This document shows positions 44,926 through 55,010 of a DNA stretch of 64,000 nucleotides, piece after piece. The notes below the pieces were generated by a model that was given only the letters and a program-made list of their open reading frames with translations, searched no databases and was not told the origin of the DNA. Positions within the stretch are counted from its first letter, which is position 1, and each line of letters opens with the position of its first letter. The DNA comes from Calothrix sp. NIES-2098. GTDB lineage: Bacteria > Cyanobacteriota > Cyanobacteriia > Cyanobacteriales > Nostocaceae. The stretch spans positions 1,362,001 to 1,426,000 of the forward strand of contig AP018172.1 of NCBI GenBank assembly GCA_002368175.1, read 5' to 3'. The translations under genes and the position numbers were made by a program.

Positions 44926-46908
44926 ATGAAGCAGAAAATACATACAGACTCTGACGGTTGTTGTCATTGTGGACATGACAATAGCGAGAATCATAATCAT
45001 CATCATGATGAAAATCATCACCATGACCATCATCACCATCATGAGGGAGAATTCAATCTCAAAAATGAGATATTTCCTATAGTTTTAATTTTAAGTTTGT
45101 ATACACCTGGTGTAATTTTTGAATCTCAATTACACAATACATTCTACTCAATCGGTGAATATCTACTTTTCATCCCTGCCTATTTATTAAGTGGATGGAG
45201 TGTTTTAAAAACTGCGGGCAGAAATATACTTCGAGGCAGAGTATTTGATGAAACATTTTTGATGACTGTAGCGACATTGGGAGCGATCGCAATTCATAAA
45301 TTGCCTGAAGCGGTCGGAGTCATGTTATTTTACAAAATTGGGGAATTATTTCAGGATCTTGCCGTTAATCGTTCTCGTAACTCTATTAAAGCCTTATTGG
45401 AAGTACGTCCAGATTATGCCAATATTCTCCTAGATGGAGAACTCAAGAAAGTATCGCCAGAAACAGTAAATATTGGTGAGATTATCGTTGTCAAACCAGG
45501 AGAGAAGATTGCTTTAGATGGTGAAATCATCGAAGGAAATTCCCAAGTTGACACATCTGCATTAACTGGAGAATCTGTACCCCGAACAGTGAAAGTTGGA
45601 GAAACAGTTTTGGCTGGAATGCTCAACAAAATGGGTGTCTTGACAATCAAAGTCACAAAACTTTTTGACGAGTCTTCCATTGCCAAGATTTTAGATTTGG
45701 TGCAGAATGCCAAAAGCAAAAAAGCAGCAACAGAGAAATTTATTACTCAGTTTGCGAGATATTATACACCAGTAGTAGTTTTTGTATCTCTAGCAGTTGC
45801 GCTATTACCTCCGTTATTCCTGACTGGGACAACATCTTCAGAATGGATTTATCGCGGGTTGATATTATTAGTAATTTCCTGTCCCTGTGGATTAGTTATC
45901 AGTATTCCTCTGGGTTACTTTGGGGGAATAGGAGGTGCAGCTAAACGCGGTATTTTGGTTAAAGGTTCGACTTTTTTAGATACTTTGACAAAAGTAGATA
46001 CAGTTGTTTTTGATAAAACTGGCACATTGACTAAAGGAGTATTTAAAGTAGCCAATATTGTTCCTAAAAACGGCTGGAATGAACAAGATTTGCTACAATT
46101 AGCTGCCAAGATAGAATCGCACTCAAATCATCCGATCGCTCAATCTATTAGGAATGCGTTTCTAGGAAAAATCGATGCCAATGAAATCAAAGATTACAGA
46201 GAAATCGCAGGTTATGGCATCAGCGCCAAAATAGAAAATCAGTTAGTGTTAGCAGGAAGCGATCGCTTATTACATAAAGAGCATATTGCCCATGATATTT
46301 GCAACATTGAAGGCACAGTGATTCATTTAGCAGTGAATCGTAATTATGCCGGATATATTGTCATAGCTGATGAGTTGAAATCAGATGCAAGAGAAGCTAT
46401 TCACCAGCTAAAAAGCATTGGTATCAAAAAAACAGTAATGTTGACAGGAGATAATCAAGCGATCGCCTCCCATATTGCTCAACAGCTTGGCATAGATTCC
46501 TATGAAGCAGAGTTATTACCTGAAGAAAAAGTGAGTGCAATTGAAAAGTTACTCAGTACCTCACAACAGCATGGTAAAGTTGCCTTTATCGGAGATGGAA
46601 TTAATGATGCCCCAGTAATTGCTAGAGCTGATGTTGGGATGGCAATGGGCGCTTTAGGTTCAGATGCTGCTATAGAAACTGCTGATATTGTAATTGTGAC
46701 GGATACGCCTTCAAAAGTGGCGCAAGCAATACAAATCGCCCGAAAAACCCGCAGCATTGTTTGGCAAAATATCTTTTTTGCGTTAGCAATCAAAATCGTA
46801 TTTATTGGTTTGGGGATTTTGGGAATTGCGACAATGTGGGAAGCCGTGTTTGCTGATGTCGGTGTAGCACTGCTGGCAATTTTTAACGCCACCAGAGTGA
46901 TGAATTAA
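44926..46908 (+). CDS. P1B-type heavy-metal ATPase (Zn/Cd type), 660 aa
   Basis: ATP-driven metal exporter. It has a very His-rich N-terminus (residues 8-42, several HHH runs) instead of a CxxC heavy-metal domain, then membrane helices, the TGE actuator loop (ALTGESVPR), the CPC ion motif (Cys319-Pro-Cys321 in SCPCGLVIS), phosphorylated Asp363 in FDKTGTLTKG, the SHSNHP motif, MLTGDN and GDGINDAP. The last helix holds FADVGVALLAIFNATRV with the Asp typical of P1B-2 (ZntA-like) pumps. CoaT-type cobalt pumps have SPC, so Zn/Cd is favoured. It is divergent from mntH; no ArsR-type regulator is adjacent. Confidence 0.93.
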   Translation: MKQKIHTDSDGCCHCGHDNSENHNHHHDENHHHDHHHHHEGEFNLKNEIFPIVLILSLYTPGVIFESQLHNTFYSIGEYLLFIPAYLLSGWSVLKTAGRNILRGRVFDETFLMTVATLGAIAIHKLPEAVGVMLFYKIGELFQDLAVNRSRNSIKALLEVRPDYANILLDGELKKVSPETVNIGEIIVVKPGEKIALDGEIIEGNSQVDTSALTGESVPRTVKVGETVLAGMLNKMGVLTIKVTKLFDESSIAKILDLVQNAKSKKAATEKFITQFARYYTPVVVFVSLAVALLPPLFLTGTTSSEWIYRGLILLVISCPCGLVISIPLGYFGGIGGAAKRGILVKGSTFLDTLTKVDTVVFDKTGTLTKGVFKVANIVPKNGWNEQDLLQLAAKIESHSNHPIAQSIRNAFLGKIDANEIKDYREIAGYGISAKIENQLVLAGSDRLLHKEHIAHDICNIEGTVIHLAVNRNYAGYIVIADELKSDAREAIHQLKSIGIKKTVMLTGDNQAIASHIAQQLGIDSYEAELLPEEKVSAIEKLLSTSQQHGKVAFIGDGINDAPVIARADVGMAMGALGSDAAIETADIVIVTDTPSKVAQAIQIARKTRSIVWQNIFFALAIKIVFIGLGILGIATMWEAVFADVGVALLAIFNATRVMN

Positions 46909-47081
46909 ACCGGAGACTGAGGGGATGAGTTTCTTTTCCTTGTGACAATCTGGAATTGAGTGTTGGGAATTTGTAGTAGATAACAGCAAGAAGTCAAAAC
47001 TTGTTCATTTAACACTCCTAACTTAGTTACAGGCGCGATCGCTCGCGTCTGTTTCTTTCTCAACAACCCAGAGTAGAATCC

Positions 47082-47753
47082 ATGAAGTCTCCCATCACAC
47101 ACATTGCAACAGCTACCCTAGCTTTGCTATTAAGCTACACCACAAACTCAGTATTTGCCGCGCCTCAGACAAATCATCCAGTGAACGTCGCGCAAGCAAA
47201 AAAAGCTTCAGACAACTTAATTATTCCCGGTGAAAGAGTTGGCCCTGTAACACGCACAACCACCAAGCAAGATTTAGTTAAGTTGTTTGGTGCATCCCGG
47301 TTAATTGATAAAACTATTTCCGGCGCGGAAGGGATGGGTAGTTATGCAGCTACTCAGGTAAATCTTGGTAAAGAGCGATCGTTTTTAGTAGTCTGGAGTG
47401 ATAACACTCGTAGCAAACCACTTACTATAAGTGACCTTGGTTCTGCTTGGAAAACCCCCGAAGGTTTAAGGGTTGGTACTCCCTTAAATGAGTTACGCCA
47501 GAAGTTAGGCAACTTTCAACTCTATGGCTTGGACTGGGACTATGGTGGCACAATCTTGTTGAATACCAGCCGATTATCCCGTTATCAAGGCAAACTGACT
47601 CTACAAGTAACTGCGGCTCCTAATGCTTACAAAAATCACCCCAAAGATTACCAAGCAGTATCAGGCGATCGCACTTTTTCTGCCAGCGATCCTCATTGGA
47701 AATCTCTGGGAATACGTTTAACACAAATCAGTGTTTTGCTTAACCAGGAATAA
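47082..47753 (+). CDS. secreted conserved hypothetical protein, 223 aa
   Basis: Signal peptide: basic start, hydrophobic core (ATATLALLLSYTT) and likely cleavage after SVFAA. The mature domain begins about residue 45 with LIIPGERVGPVTRTTTKQDLVKLFG, a pattern in which a small helical element precedes a beta-rich region (YAATQVNLGKERSFLVVWSD). No catalytic motif or Cys. Probably periplasmic. Standalone gene between the metal ATPase and the kinase-WD40 gene; function unknown. Confidence 0.75.
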   Translation: MKSPITHIATATLALLLSYTTNSVFAAPQTNHPVNVAQAKKASDNLIIPGERVGPVTRTTTKQDLVKLFGASRLIDKTISGAEGMGSYAATQVNLGKERSFLVVWSDNTRSKPLTISDLGSAWKTPEGLRVGTPLNELRQKLGNFQLYGLDWDYGGTILLNTSRLSRYQGKLTLQVTAAPNAYKNHPKDYQAVSGDRTFSASDPHWKSLGIRLTQISVLLNQE

Positions 47754-47830
47754 GTCTTTAATACTCGTTAATCAGTTTTAATTCACATTAGGCGTAATTT
47801 AATATTTAATATTCAAGCGATCGCCTCGAT

Positions 47831-49876
47831 TTAAGGCACTTGCCAAATCTTGATAGTTTTATCCTTGCTACCACTGACTAAAGTTTTGCCATCAGGACTA
47901 AAAGCGACTGCGTAAACTTCGGCTGAATGTCCTTTAAAAGTGCGGATTACCTCTCCTGTATTTAGTCGCCAGACTTTCACAGTCTTGTCATCACTGCCTG
48001 TCGCGATATACTCGCCATTAGAAGTAAAAGCGATCGCATTTACATCGGCTGTATGTCCTTCAAAGGTACGGATGTTCTTCCCTGTATTCAGATTCCACAA
48101 TTTGATAGTTTTGTCATCGCTGGCGCTGACTAATATTTGACCATTGGGGCTAATAGCTAAAGCGTTGACATCGAGAGAATGACCGCGAATAGTATATATT
48201 TCCTTGCCTGTTTTTAACTGCCAAATTTTAATAGTTCTATCGGCACTAGCACTGGCAATTTTCTCACCATCGGGGCTGATGGCTACAGATAATACTTCTC
48301 CTGTATGTCCTTTGAGGGTGCGAATTTCCTTTCCTGTATGGAAATCCCAGATTTTAATTGTTTTATCGTAACTGCCACTGACTACAATTTGACCATCTCG
48401 ACTAATAGCCACAGAATTGACTAAGCCTTGATGGCCTTTGAGAGTGCGAATTTCTTCTCCGGTGTTAAGATTCCAGAGTTTGATAGTTTTATCTTGATAA
48501 CCTGCGATCGCAGTTTGACCATCTGGGCTAATTGCCACAGTATACACCCAGCCAGAATTAGCCTTGAAGGTGCGGACTACGTGTTTTTGTTTGAGATTCC
48601 AGATTTTAACAGTATTATCATCGCTAGCACTGGCTAATATCTCTCCTTGTCCGATAGCGACTTGGGGTAATGGCAAATTAGCAACGTTTGTTTTACCTTG
48701 AGATGCGGGATAAGGTGGTATAGGGCTAAAAGCAAGGGAATTCACTTCACCTGTGTGTCCAGTTAAGGGCAAAGTTTGCCAATTCACATATCCCCCCAAT
48801 CCTACAAGCAAGATTGCACCCCCCATTAATAGTTGATAAGGGAAGCGGATTTTAGGATGAATTACCTTGCTAATAGTAGTTGAAGCTGTCAGGCTCATCT
48901 GAGAAACCTTGGGCTGAACTACACGATCTTGTATTGCAGTTGTTAGCTGTAGTTGGTTGGGTACATCTTTCAACACAGCATTCGCTGACTGATAGCGCTG
49001 TTCAATCTCTTTTTGTAATAGCTTGTCTAACACCTGCTCTAATTGTGCAGATATGGTTGACTTGAGATGTTCTCGCCAACTTCCCACCCAGCCATAGCCT
49101 GCTTCCATATACAAATGCGATGGCTGAATTCCCGTCAACAGCGAAAAGCAAGTCACCCCCAAACTGAATAAGTCACTAGCTGGATAAGCAAAGCCATACT
49201 TCATTTGTTCTAGCGGTGCGTAACCATAAGAACCAATGCTTGTACCTGTGTGTTCCGCAGAATTTGCTGTTAACTGCTTGGCGACACCAAAATCAATCAG
49301 CACCAAATTCCCCCCGGTTGGTTTGGAGTGGGGGGAGCGACGCATAATGTTATCTGGTTTAATATCGCGGTGAATTACCTGATTTTCATGGACAAAATTC
49401 AACACAGGAAGTAATTCACTCAATAGTTCCCAAATTTTTGCTTCGCTAAAAGTTCCCTGCTGTATCAATTCCTGCCTTAAACTTTGTCCCTGGATGAACT
49501 GCTGTACCAGATACAGGTAGCGATCCTCATGAAAGTAAGCATACAAAGTCGGAATTTGGGGATGTTCTCCTAATTGTTGCAGACGCCGTGCTTCTTCGTG
49601 AAACAGTTCGGTCGCTTTATGGAGGGCGTTAGTTCCTTGGAGTTGCGGCGCAAGCTGCTTGACAACGCAATGCTCTTTGAGCTTATCTTCGTCTTCAGCT
49701 AAGAAAGTTCTGCCAAATCCGCCGCCCCCTAGTGGTTGAATAATTCGATAGCGATTCCGCAGCAAGGGTATAAGTTTTGTCCCACAACCTTGGCAGAAAT
49801 GAGTGTCGTGTGGGTTGATGGGTTGATGACAACTGGGATTGAGGCAGTAGCTCGTAGCTAAGTATCTATCAGCCAT
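47831..49876 (-). CDS. Ser/Thr protein kinase with WD40 propeller, 681 aa
   Basis: Eukaryote-like kinase typical of filamentous cyanobacteria. N-terminal zinc ribbon (CLNPSC...CQGCG, about 12-35), kinase domain (about 43-310) with glycine loop LGGGGFGRT, catalytic VIHRDIKPDN and metal-binding IDFG, a low-complexity linker, one membrane helix (about 348-366) and seven WD40 repeats (about 370-681) of the form GHTGEVLSVAISPDG...TIKIWQ. Seven repeats close one propeller, predicted outside the membrane from the kinase. All catalytic residues are present, so it is likely active. Targets unknown. It is divergent from the NB-ARC/WD40 gene 237 bp away. Confidence 0.95.
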   Translation of the reverse strand: MADRYLATSYCLNPSCHQPINPHDTHFCQGCGTKLIPLLRNRYRIIQPLGGGGFGRTFLAEDEDKLKEHCVVKQLAPQLQGTNALHKATELFHEEARRLQQLGEHPQIPTLYAYFHEDRYLYLVQQFIQGQSLRQELIQQGTFSEAKIWELLSELLPVLNFVHENQVIHRDIKPDNIMRRSPHSKPTGGNLVLIDFGVAKQLTANSAEHTGTSIGSYGYAPLEQMKYGFAYPASDLFSLGVTCFSLLTGIQPSHLYMEAGYGWVGSWREHLKSTISAQLEQVLDKLLQKEIEQRYQSANAVLKDVPNQLQLTTAIQDRVVQPKVSQMSLTASTTISKVIHPKIRFPYQLLMGGAILLVGLGGYVNWQTLPLTGHTGEVNSLAFSPIPPYPASQGKTNVANLPLPQVAIGQGEILASASDDNTVKIWNLKQKHVVRTFKANSGWVYTVAISPDGQTAIAGYQDKTIKLWNLNTGEEIRTLKGHQGLVNSVAISRDGQIVVSGSYDKTIKIWDFHTGKEIRTLKGHTGEVLSVAISPDGEKIASASADRTIKIWQLKTGKEIYTIRGHSLDVNALAISPNGQILVSASDDKTIKLWNLNTGKNIRTFEGHTADVNAIAFTSNGEYIATGSDDKTVKVWRLNTGEVIRTFKGHSAEVYAVAFSPDGKTLVSGSKDKTIKIWQVP

Positions 49877-50113
49877 GTATTCTATGATAAATACTTCCTG
49901 TGCATTTATTCGTATTAGCGATCGCTATTTTATTAAATCTCTCACCCAAGTAGACTGCCGCTAATTTACGAAAATGTTAAATTTATCAGAGCAATATCCT
50001 CAGCAAGGTACTGATAAGCTGTTCCACATTATTTAATTTGCATACAGTGACTAGCCAGATACCTATTAAATATAGGTTTTTCGTCTTAAATTCCAAATTT
50101 TGAATTGCTGATC

Positions 50114-53100
50114 ATGGAACCTATCTCCGCTACCATCGGTTTTCTCGTGGGCTTAATCGGCTTTATTGCTAGTATGGTGCAAGTTTTGGACTATATAGAC
50201 AAAAAGCGGGAGAAACAGCTAGCAGTTGAACAAGTAGACAAGACAAAACCTACTCCGCTGTTAAAACCTCAATCTTCCCATCGCGTTGATTGGGGCGAGG
50301 CTGTTGATGTCTCAGTTTTTTATGGGCGTACTGAAGAACTTACCAAGCTAGAACAGTTGATTTTGCAAGAACGCTGTCGTGTAGTAGCGGTGTTGGGGAT
50401 GGGGGGAATTGGTAAAACTTCTCTATCTATTAAGCTGGCACAAAAGATTCAAGGGGAATTTGACTATGTAATCTGGCGGAGTCTGAGAAATGCGCCACCC
50501 ATTCAAGATATTTTGGCAGAATTGATTAAGTTTATCTCTCACCAAAAACAAATTGATTTACCGCAGGATGTAGGAGAGAGAATTTCTTTACTAATTGACT
50601 ATCTTCGTTCATCGCGTTGTCTTTTGATACTAGATAATGCTGAGTCAATTTTTCAATCGGGTGCTTTAGCATATCGCCAAGGCTATGAAGCTTATGGCGA
50701 ACTCCTCAGACGCATAGGGGCGACAAATCATCAAAGTTGCTTAATCCTCACCAGTAGAGAAAAACCGCAAGAAATTGCAGCATCGGAGGGCGAAACTCTA
50801 CCAGTGCGGGTTTTGCAACTAACTGGGTTAAAAGCAGTAGATGGCGAAGAGATTTTTCATACTCAAGGACTTTCCGGTACAGAACCAGAACAAGTTAAAC
50901 TTATTGAATTTTATAAAGGTCATCCCTTAGCATTAAAAATAATTTCTACCACAATTAAAGAATTATTTGATAGTAGTATTTCGGCATTTTTAGCCCAGGA
51001 TACTGTAGTTTTTGGCGGTATTCGCGAGCTTTTAGACCAGCAATTTCATCGTCTATCAGATTTAGAAACAGAGGTGATGTATTGGCTAGCCATTAATCGC
51101 GAACCTGTAGGAATTGCCGAATTACGCGAGGATATTGTTGCCCTACCATCGCAATCTAATTTGATGGAAGCGTTGCAGTCATTAGTGAGAAGGTCGCTGA
51201 TCGAGAAAAGTAAAGCACTATTTACCCTGCAACCAGTGGTTATGGAATATTTAAGCGATCGCTTAATTGCAGAAGTAGCTGAAAATATCATCGGTGAGGA
51301 AATAGCCCTTTTCAATCGCTATGCTTTAATGAAAGCGACCGCCAAAGATTATATTCGAGAAGCCCAAATTCGCTTAATCCTTAAACCCCTTGCCGAACGG
51401 TTACTTACCTTACTAGGAAGCAATAAAAAAATTGCCAATAAATTAACTGAAATTCTCGCAACCTTACAGGAAAAGTTTCCTCAACAACCAGGATATATAG
51501 GCGGTAATATTTTAAATTTGCTTTGCTACCTGCAAACAGATTTAAGCAATTATGATTTTTCTCATCTAACGCTTTGGCAAGCATACCTCAAGGGTGAGAA
51601 TTTACAGCAGCTAAACTTAGCTAATGCTGCTTTCGATAGGTCGGTTTTTACAGATATTTTGGCAACTATTTTCTCAGTCGCCTTCAGTCCCGATGGCAAG
51701 ATTATCGCCACAGGTGATGCTCATGGCGAAATTCGCCTATGGCAGATAGAAGATGGTCAACAAATTTTAACTTGCAAAGGTCATAGAGGTTATGTGCGGT
51801 CAGTAGCGTTTAGCCCTGATGGTCAAATTTTAGCTAGTGGTAGTGTTGACCAAACAGTAAAGCTATGGTCACTCAATGATGGTAAGTGCATCCAAACTTT
51901 ACAGGGACACAGCGATCGTGTAGAGTCTATAGCATTCAGTCCTGATGGTCAACTTTTAGTTAGTGGTAGTGTTGACCAAAGCTTGAGAATTTGGTCAGTC
52001 CTTGACGGTAATTGCTTGCAAGTTCTCCAAGGACATAACCGTGAGATTTGGTCAGTCGCCTTTAGTCCTAATAGCCAAATTGTCGCCAGTGGCAGTTTTG
52101 ATACAACATTGAGAATATGGTCAGTTAGCGACGGTCAATGTTTGCGAGTACTCCAAGGACATACTGATGGGCTGCGGTCAATAGCATTTAGTCCTGATGG
52201 TAAAATTCTCGCTAGTGGCAGTCACGATCGCACTGTGAGACTATGGTCGCTGGCTGATGGCAAGTGCTTGCAAGTACTCCAGGGACATAGCGATAGAGTT
52301 TTATCAGTGAGGTTTAGTCCTGATAGTCAAACTGTAGCTAGTGGTAGTTACGACAAAACAGTGAGACTATGGTCAGTTAATGATGGGCAATGTTACCAAA
52401 TTCTCCAAGGACATAGCGATCGCATTTGGTCAGTAGCATTTAGCCCTGATGGTAAAATTTTAGCCAGTGGTGGTTACGATCAAACAGTCAGACTGTGGTC
52501 AGTTAATGATGGTCAGTGCCTCAAGATTTTTCAAGGCTACATTAACGGCGTACAATCAGTAGCTTTCAGCCCTGACGGTAAAACTTTAGCTAGTGGTAGT
52601 GTTGACCAAAAAGTGCGGCTGTGGACATTTGGTAATAATCAATGTCGCAAAACTTTAGCAGCACATACAGCGGAAGTCAGGTCAGTTGCCATTAGCCCCA
52701 ATGGTGAGATTATAGGGAGTAGCAGCAATGACCAAACAATTAGGTTATGGTCGGTTACAAATGGCGAGTTGCTAAAAGTTTTAGCGGAACATACTCATAA
52801 AGTAGGATCGATAGCATTTGCTCCTAATGGTGAAATCTTAGCTAGTGGCAGTCATGACGGCACAGTTAGATTATGGTCGGTAAGTACAGGTAAATGTCTG
52901 CAAATTCTCCAAGAAAACACTAATCAAGTATGGTCAGTCGCATTTAGTCCAGATGGACAAATTTTAGCCAGTGCTGGTTATGACCAAACCGTGAGGCTAT
53001 GGTCAGTCAATGACGGTAAAGTCCTCAAAGTTTTACAGGGACATACCGGACAAGTTGGGCCAATAGCATTCAGTCCTGATGGTCAACTTTTAGCTAGTGG

Positions 53101-53515
53101 CGGTAATGACCAAACAGTCAGGCTATGGTCAGTCAATGATGGTAAATGTTTGAAAGTTCTCCAAGGACACACTAATTGGATTTGGTCAGTAGCATTTAGT
53201 CCCGATGGTAAAACTGTAGCTAGTGGTGGTGATGACCAAACACTGCGACTGTGGTCAGTGAATGACGGCAAATGTATCCATACTTTACAGGCACATATTA
53301 ATAGAGTGTGGTCAATCGCATTTTATCCCAACGGTCAAACCCTAGCTAGCGGTAGCGGCGATGGGACAATAAAATTATGGGATGTCAAAACAGGTGAATG
53401 CTTAAAAACCTTGCAAGTTGAAAGGCCTTATGAAGGCATGAATATCACCGGAGTTACAGGTTTAACCGCAGCACAGATAGCCACACTAAAAGCACTGGGC
53501 GCAGTGGAGAATTAA
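50114..53515 (+). CDS. NB-ARC STAND protein with 14 WD40 repeats, 1133 aa
   Basis: Signal-transduction ATPase. A short N-terminal hydrophobic segment (ATIGFLVGLIGFIASMVQVL, about 5-24) is followed by NB-ARC (about 70-380): Walker A GMGGIGKTS, Walker B CLLILDNAES, sensor LILTSREKP and GHPLALKII. A helical region leads to 14 WD40 repeats of 42 residues (about 515-1100), enough for two seven-blade propellers, and a conserved tail (RPYEGMNITGVTGLT). Many repeats are near-identical, suggesting recent homogenisation. No recognised N-terminal effector such as TIR, caspase or nuclease is present; the hydrophobic helix may itself be the effector or anchor. ATG 50114 is used rather than TTG 50105. Confidence 0.93.
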   Translation: MEPISATIGFLVGLIGFIASMVQVLDYIDKKREKQLAVEQVDKTKPTPLLKPQSSHRVDWGEAVDVSVFYGRTEELTKLEQLILQERCRVVAVLGMGGIGKTSLSIKLAQKIQGEFDYVIWRSLRNAPPIQDILAELIKFISHQKQIDLPQDVGERISLLIDYLRSSRCLLILDNAESIFQSGALAYRQGYEAYGELLRRIGATNHQSCLILTSREKPQEIAASEGETLPVRVLQLTGLKAVDGEEIFHTQGLSGTEPEQVKLIEFYKGHPLALKIISTTIKELFDSSISAFLAQDTVVFGGIRELLDQQFHRLSDLETEVMYWLAINREPVGIAELREDIVALPSQSNLMEALQSLVRRSLIEKSKALFTLQPVVMEYLSDRLIAEVAENIIGEEIALFNRYALMKATAKDYIREAQIRLILKPLAERLLTLLGSNKKIANKLTEILATLQEKFPQQPGYIGGNILNLLCYLQTDLSNYDFSHLTLWQAYLKGENLQQLNLANAAFDRSVFTDILATIFSVAFSPDGKIIATGDAHGEIRLWQIEDGQQILTCKGHRGYVRSVAFSPDGQILASGSVDQTVKLWSLNDGKCIQTLQGHSDRVESIAFSPDGQLLVSGSVDQSLRIWSVLDGNCLQVLQGHNREIWSVAFSPNSQIVASGSFDTTLRIWSVSDGQCLRVLQGHTDGLRSIAFSPDGKILASGSHDRTVRLWSLADGKCLQVLQGHSDRVLSVRFSPDSQTVASGSYDKTVRLWSVNDGQCYQILQGHSDRIWSVAFSPDGKILASGGYDQTVRLWSVNDGQCLKIFQGYINGVQSVAFSPDGKTLASGSVDQKVRLWTFGNNQCRKTLAAHTAEVRSVAISPNGEIIGSSSNDQTIRLWSVTNGELLKVLAEHTHKVGSIAFAPNGEILASGSHDGTVRLWSVSTGKCLQILQENTNQVWSVAFSPDGQILASAGYDQTVRLWSVNDGKVLKVLQGHTGQVGPIAFSPDGQLLASGGNDQTVRLWSVNDGKCLKVLQGHTNWIWSVAFSPDGKTVASGGDDQTLRLWSVNDGKCIHTLQAHINRVWSIAFYPNGQTLASGSGDGTIKLWDVKTGECLKTLQVERPYEGMNITGVTGLTAAQIATLKALGAVEN

Positions 53516-53543
53516 AGAGAAAGATTTATCTTTGATACTCTTA

Positions 53544-53850
53544 AATGAGGCTTTTAGCTCCGTTAATGAGGCTCAGAACTCCGTTAATGAGGCTTTTAGC
53601 TCCATTAATGAGGCTCGGAACTCCGTTAATGAGGCTTTTAGCTCCATTAATGAGGCTCAGAAGCTCATTAATGAAGCTCAGAACTCCGTTAATGAGGCTT
53701 GGAACTCCGTTAATGAAGCTCGGAACTCCATTAATGAGGCTCGGAACTCCGTTAATGAGGTTCGGAACTCCGTTAATGAGGCTCAGAACTCCATTAATGA
53801 GGTTCGGAACTCCGTTAATGAGGCTTTTAACTCCGTTAATGAGGTTTTGA
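53544..53850. repeat. 21-bp tandem repeat, 14 units plus a partial
   Basis: Unit AATGAGGCTCGGAACTCCGT + T with changes at few positions; 14 full copies cover 53544-53837. It starts 28 bp after the stop codon of the STAND gene. The period keeps several frames open (heptads NEARNSV or MRLGTPL), so an ORF from TTG 53532 to 53963 exists, but with no usable start signal it is treated as a repeat. Its sequence is unrelated to the 21-bp array at 1941-2113. Confidence 0.95.
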
Positions 53851-54017
53851 TCCTCAATAGAGGCGATCGCAGATTAAAAAATTCTGTTTCAAATCTCAAT
53901 CATAATAATATGACAACGTTTCAACCCGAATTTATTCATGCGCCTGAGGAGTTGCTTCATTGAAAAAATCCCTTTGATACCATAAATATAAAACTATTAC
54001 CCAACTGAAGTTTTACT

Positions 54018-54200
54018 ATGCCCTCTCCTTTTCCTGGCATGAATCCTTATCTGGAAACTCCAGAATTATGGTCAGAATTCCATAGCCGAATATAGTAGCA
54101 ATTGCTGATGCACTGGATGATTATCTCAGCCGCGGTCATCGTGTTGCTGTGGAAAAGCGAGTATATCTCAGCGAAAATGGGGAGAGTGTATTAGAGCGCT
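54018..54200 (+). pseudogene. DUF4058 gene remnant
   Basis: The ATG at 54018 starts MPSPFPGMNPYLETPELWSE, the typical beginning of DUF4058 proteins, but TAG TAG stops follow after about 25 codons. The next frame continues VAIADALDDYLSRGHRVAVE to about 54180, where similarity ends next to the xisH start. It is thus frameshifted and lacks most of the usual ~250 residues. Confidence 0.85.
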
Positions 54201-54620
54201 ATGCCTGCCAAAGACATATACCACTCCACCGTTAAAAATGCCTTGATCAAAGATGGTTGGACAATCACCCACGATCCCTTACGGATTCGTCTAGCACGTG
54301 GTAAGAATTTATTTGTAGATTTGGGTGCAGAACGTTTGCTTGCAGCCGAACGTGGAGTTGAAAAAATAGCAGTTGAAGTCAAAAGCTTTACCAGCCCTTC
54401 TGAAATGAAAGACCTGGAAGAAGCTGTTGGTCAATTTGTTCTTTATACTCATTTGCTAAAACGTTATTATCCAGAACATACTTTATACCTTGCAGTTAGC
54501 GAAGCTATCAATAAGAGTGTTTTTGAAGAAGAAGCTGGTAAAACATTGATTGAAGACGGCATTATTAAATTAGTGACTTTCAATCCAAACAATGAGGTGA
54601 TTATGCGATGGATTCCTTAA
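54201..54620 (+). CDS. xisH: XisH family protein, 139 aa
   Basis: Homologue of XisH, a factor controlling fdxN-element excision in Anabaena. The full length is present: MPAKDIYHSTVKNALIKDGW, LFVDLGAERLLAAERG, KIAVEVKSFTSPSEM and the VSEAIN region. The pattern Asp...Glu-x-Lys (FVDLGAE, then VEVKSF) agrees with a PD-(D/E)xK nuclease-like fold; that is inference. xisI follows and overlaps by 13 nt, so the two are co-translated. XisH/XisI pairs are scattered far from fdxN elements in many cyanobacteria, so excision is not necessarily their role here. The DUF4058 remnant lies just upstream. Confidence 0.93.
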   Translation: MPAKDIYHSTVKNALIKDGWTITHDPLRIRLARGKNLFVDLGAERLLAAERGVEKIAVEVKSFTSPSEMKDLEEAVGQFVLYTHLLKRYYPEHTLYLAVSEAINKSVFEEEAGKTLIEDGIIKLVTFNPNNEVIMRWIP

Positions 54621-54946
54621 AATCTAGATATCGTGAAATAGTTGAAAAAATTCTCAAAGAATATGCAGACTTTCTTAGTAGCGATGACCAAGTTAAAGTG
54701 GAATTAGTATTTGACCGAGAACGCGATCGCTACCTCTTAGTAGAAACTGGCTGGCAAAACGATTACCGCATCTACGGCACTTTGCTACACATTGATATTA
54801 TTGACAATAAACTCTGGATTCAACACGATGGCACTGAAGAGGGCATCACAGATGAAATTGTTGCTGCTGGAGTTTCTAAAGACCATATAGTTTTAGGGTT
54901 TAAATCTCCTGAACTACGCAAACATACAAATTTTGCAGTTTCTTAG
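54608..54946 (+). CDS. xisI: XisI family protein, 112 aa
   Basis: Partner of XisH. It starts MDSLKSRYREIVEKILKEY and contains DRERDRYLLVETGW, RIYGTLLHIDI, KLWIQHDGTEEGI and the conserved end VLGFKSPELRKHT. The ATG is embedded in the end of xisH (13-nt overlap). Normal family length. Together they may form a two-component module resembling a toxin-antitoxin pair; this is a hypothesis. Confidence 0.93.
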   Translation: MDSLKSRYREIVEKILKEYADFLSSDDQVKVELVFDRERDRYLLVETGWQNDYRIYGTLLHIDIIDNKLWIQHDGTEEGITDEIVAAGVSKDHIVLGFKSPELRKHTNFAVS

Positions 54947-55010
54947 AAGCTTCTATAGAAATTCGATTTAATTGAGGAAAATTACTTACACTTGAAGCTA
55001 ACAATTTTCA

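Noticed and set aside
53545..53850. ORF with MRLGTPL heptads
   Set aside because: A frame of the 21-bp tandem repeat; the array is better described as a repeat.
54201..54946. Remains of an fdxN excision element
   Set aside because: Only XisH and XisI are present; no XisF recombinase, fdxN or element border was seen.
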